The notes beneath the pieces are model-generated. The model had not been told where the DNA came from. It made no database searches and saw only the letters and a program-made list of their open reading frames with translations. A program made the position numbers and the translations under genes. A stretch of 64,000 nt of DNA from Salimicrobium halophilum (GTDB lineage Bacteria; Bacillota; Bacilli; Bacillales; Halobacillaceae). The stretch spans positions 18,629 to 82,628 of the forward strand of contig NZ_FNEV01000003.1 in assembly GCF_900100295.1 (NCBI RefSeq), given 5' to 3'. Positions 62,040 through 64,000 of this stretch are shown here, one piece after another; position 1 is the stretch's first letter, and every line of letters begins with the position of its first letter.

Positions 62040-63536
62040 TCATTCAAATACTTGGTCCACTTTTCCTGTGGCCGCTTTGACTTTATATTCTGTTCCATTA
62101 TACATGAAATGATAGACGGTTGTCTCGTAGTTCTCTCCATCATACACATTGACTGTTTCCTTGGAGCTCCCCACATACCTCATACCTTGCACATTCACAT
62201 AATGCCCTGCGACTGTCTTCGCTTCTGAAGCGGAAAGATCGAGGTTGCGATCTCCATCAAACCCTTGATGGTCCAAGGCATCCAGTTTCCATGCTCCATT
62301 CTCTTTAATAATTGTAATCGTATCGAAACCACCTGAAGTAAGATTTCCCGTCGTCTCTGCTGTTTCGACTATCACTCTTCCTGGAGTGTTCTCCAACACG
62401 TTTTTATGAATATCCCACGACCAGTCCGAAGAAAGTATCAAAGAATCACAGGCTACACAAATAGAATAATAAGGATCCTCCAAATTCGTTATCATAGAAT
62501 CAGTCAAAAAGGGCTGCAACTCTTCTTTTATCCGCGAATAATCCCTATTTTCATATAAACCGTTATGAACGGCCAGTAGATCATCATAAATGATTCGATG
62601 AGCATTCTTATACCCACGTTCTGCTTTAGCTTCTATTTCGTCATCTGTTAAAGCAGAAACCTCTCTGAATGTCAGCGTCTCTTCATCCAGTTCATAGACC
62701 GTCCTCAACGTTTTCGCGACTGCATTATTATAGGTCGATTGAAGATACTTATTCCCTTCTAAAGATTCAAAAGCCCCGAGTGTATTCAAAATATAAGAGG
62801 AAGTGTTGCCATCTTCAAAAGAGAAGTTTAGTGGCTTTATGTCTTCTGCCGTTACATAGAAAGCATAGTCCTCAGTCAAAGAAGAATCCGCACGTTCTGA
62901 ATAGATAAAGACCTGATCGTCTATTTTCCGGAAGAGCGACTCTATATTCTCTCTATCGTTATGGAGAAAGGAAATGTTCTTGTTCTCTTCAAAAGGAAAA
63001 TCCATAACTTTCTTACCAGATGAACTCTCAAGTCCCAGCTTAAAAGTGGCATCGTATTCATCAAATCGATTTTCTGTATCCTCCGTTACTTCAGGTGCAG
63101 GTTCATCGGCAAGCAGATGGACCACTGTCTCGTTTTTCATATCCAATGTACGCACCGAGTGCCAGGATGCAAAAGTATCTTTTTCCACTACAAAATCTTT
63201 CGAGAACGTATTCTCAGCCTTCACACCCCCGGTGCTTCTGATCTCATCTGAAACTTGTATGCTGTATGTCGTATCGTATGTATACCCTTGGTCTGGCGGA
63301 TTGATCACTACAATAGATTTCTTATTTCCGTAACTCATGGTTACTGAGACTTCCTGCTGAGTCTCCGTATTTCTCAAAGAAATGGCTTCTTCTGCTGATT
63401 CAAGGGTAACAGGTGTATTGAATTCCACCTTCCATTCTTTCTCAGCCGATACGGTCTCCATTGATTCTTCCGCATTCACTACAGAAAAACTACCTAATAA
63501 AAGTACGATAAAAATGGTGACATAGGTTTTATACAT
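62040..63536 (-). CDS. Secreted Ig-module protein with a novel body
   Basis: 498 residues with a signal peptide (MYKTYVTIFIVLLLGSFSVV...NA). An N-terminal SbsA/Big_5-like Ig module (about 28-120) begins 'EKEWKVEFNTPVTLESA' and shows 'VVINPPDQGYTYDTTYSI'. The middle has no recognisable domain and contains a CVAC-like pair 'SICVACDSL'. The last 130 residues look like an NTF2/SnoaL-type or DUF-like fold ('NGAWKLDALDHQGF' ... 'VYHFMYNGTEYKVKAATGKV'). It is coupled by a 12-base gap to a membrane coiled-coil gene and is divergent from an acidic secreted protein. Function unknown. Confidence 0.78.
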   Translation of the reverse strand: MYKTYVTIFIVLLLGSFSVVNAEESMETVSAEKEWKVEFNTPVTLESAEEAISLRNTETQQEVSVTMSYGNKKSIVVINPPDQGYTYDTTYSIQVSDEIRSTGGVKAENTFSKDFVVEKDTFASWHSVRTLDMKNETVVHLLADEPAPEVTEDTENRFDEYDATFKLGLESSSGKKVMDFPFEENKNISFLHNDRENIESLFRKIDDQVFIYSERADSSLTEDYAFYVTAEDIKPLNFSFEDGNTSSYILNTLGAFESLEGNKYLQSTYNNAVAKTLRTVYELDEETLTFREVSALTDDEIEAKAERGYKNAHRIIYDDLLAVHNGLYENRDYSRIKEELQPFLTDSMITNLEDPYYSICVACDSLILSSDWSWDIHKNVLENTPGRVIVETAETTGNLTSGGFDTITIIKENGAWKLDALDHQGFDGDRNLDLSASEAKTVAGHYVNVQGMRYVGSSKETVNVYDGENYETTVYHFMYNGTEYKVKAATGKVDQVFE

Positions 63537-63665
63537 CGTATCCCTCCTACCAATTATTTTACAATTTATTCAGACTTTTTTCAAAACTAGTTAGTACTTC
63601 CGACGACTTGTGAAGCTTCCTTCTCTTACCGATAATAGAAACAGAACCCAAAAAGGAGGATTATA

Positions 63666-64000
63666 ATGAACACTAACTGGAAAAAGGTATTCGCAACAGT
63701 ATCCACTGCCGCATTTTTGACAGCGGCTCCTATGACCGTAATGGCAGAGAAACCGGAACACGCAGGGAAGGACAAAAATCCTGTAATGGAAATGCAGCCG
63801 GTGGATGTGAAAACAGAACGTTTCACGGAAATAGCTGAGAAACGGGCAGAAACTATTATGAAACGTCTTGAAAGAATCGAGGAAGAAAACGAGCGTCTCG
63901 AGGATCGGATGGAAGACTACTTCGACATTGAAGACGATGATTCCGAAGATGAAGAATCTGATGCTGACGATGAAGACGATTCCGAAGATGAAGAATCTGA
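63666..64000 (+). CDS. Secreted acidic repeat protein, 5' part only
   Basis: Starts MNTNWKKVFATVSTAAFLTA with a signal peptide ('APMTVMA'), AAGGAGG before the ATG. A helical Glu/Arg-rich part ('RAETIMKRLERIEEENERLE') is followed by an Asp/Glu/Ser repeat that runs out of the window. The gene is complete at its 5' end only. Function unknown, possibly calcium binding or a wall spacer. Confidence 0.75.
   Translation, partial: MNTNWKKVFATVSTAAFLTAAPMTVMAEKPEHAGKDKNPVMEMQPVDVKTERFTEIAEKRAETIMKRLERIEEENERLEDRMEDYFDIEDDDSEDEESDADDEDDSEDEES
63939..64000 (+). repeat. Start of an acidic tandem repeat
   Basis: A 23-base unit at 63939-63961 recurs exactly at 63978-64000, a 39-base (13-residue) period encoding DDSEDEES-type sequence. 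It continues past the window edge. Confidence 0.85.

Noticed and set aside
1..64000. CRISPR arrays, tRNA, rRNA, IS elements
   Set aside because: None seen on reading. The only clear tandem repeats are within coding sequence (35951-36076 and 63939-64000).

Overview
The window looks like chromosomal DNA from a moderately halophilic or alkaliphilic low-to-mid-GC member of the Bacillaceae (Halobacillus/Salimicrobium/Virgibacillus-like). The reasons are strong AGGAGG-type ribosome binding sites, frequent TTG and GTG starts, Bacillus-type operons (thr, mtl, scr, sinR/sinI, pgcA/manA), CcpA-like cre sites, and very acidic exported proteins. The genus cannot be fixed from the sequence alone. I see no rRNA, tRNA, CRISPR array, prophage or insertion sequence.

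Left part (1-22.5 kb): a cell-surface region. It starts with the 5' end of a TagO-type wall-polymer glycosyltransferase and a three-domain amidase. Next come secA2 and slaP, the accessory Sec motor and its S-layer assembly partner known from Bacillus anthracis. A small RHH regulator and a run of exported proteins follow: an S41 protease, an internalin-like LRR protein, an RCC1 propeller with BIG2 domains, a large Ig-repeat protein, a cohesin/dockerin-like protein and a cohesin-like protein. Then come an APC permease, a lipoprotein, a sinR/sinI locus with a cluster of GTTCTTT boxes, and an M14 carboxypeptidase. Seven otherwise unrelated secreted proteins in the window carry copies of one SbsA/Big_5-like Ig module, six of them here and one near 63 kb. 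I read this as a candidate SecA2/SlaP-linked surface-assembly system that includes a non-cellulosomal cohesin/dockerin pair. That link is inference.

Middle part (22.5-43 kb): phosphoglucomutase and mannose-6-phosphate isomerase, the hom-thrC-thrB threonine operon, and two divergent small sigma-factor genes with unknown neighbours. After these come an acetate-type Na+ symporter with small subunits, an SLH-anchored 5'-nucleotidase next to a giant extracellular nuclease (together a plausible nucleic-acid and phosphate scavenging pair), an M15 endopeptidase, a DsbA-family protein, and a panF/yhdT-type symporter pair.

Right part (43-64 kb): sucrose utilisation (scrR, scrA, scrB, scrK) with two matching operators and a cre site, an oxidoreductase, a HAD phosphatase, and an acyl-CoA ligase/iron alcohol dehydrogenase operon. 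The mannitol operon mtlA-mtlR-mtlF-mtlD follows, with an operator matching the MtlR consensus. Then come an MFS transporter, a DUF1232 protein, a UbiA-family enzyme, another Ig-module secreted protein, and the start of an acidic repeat protein cut by the window edge.
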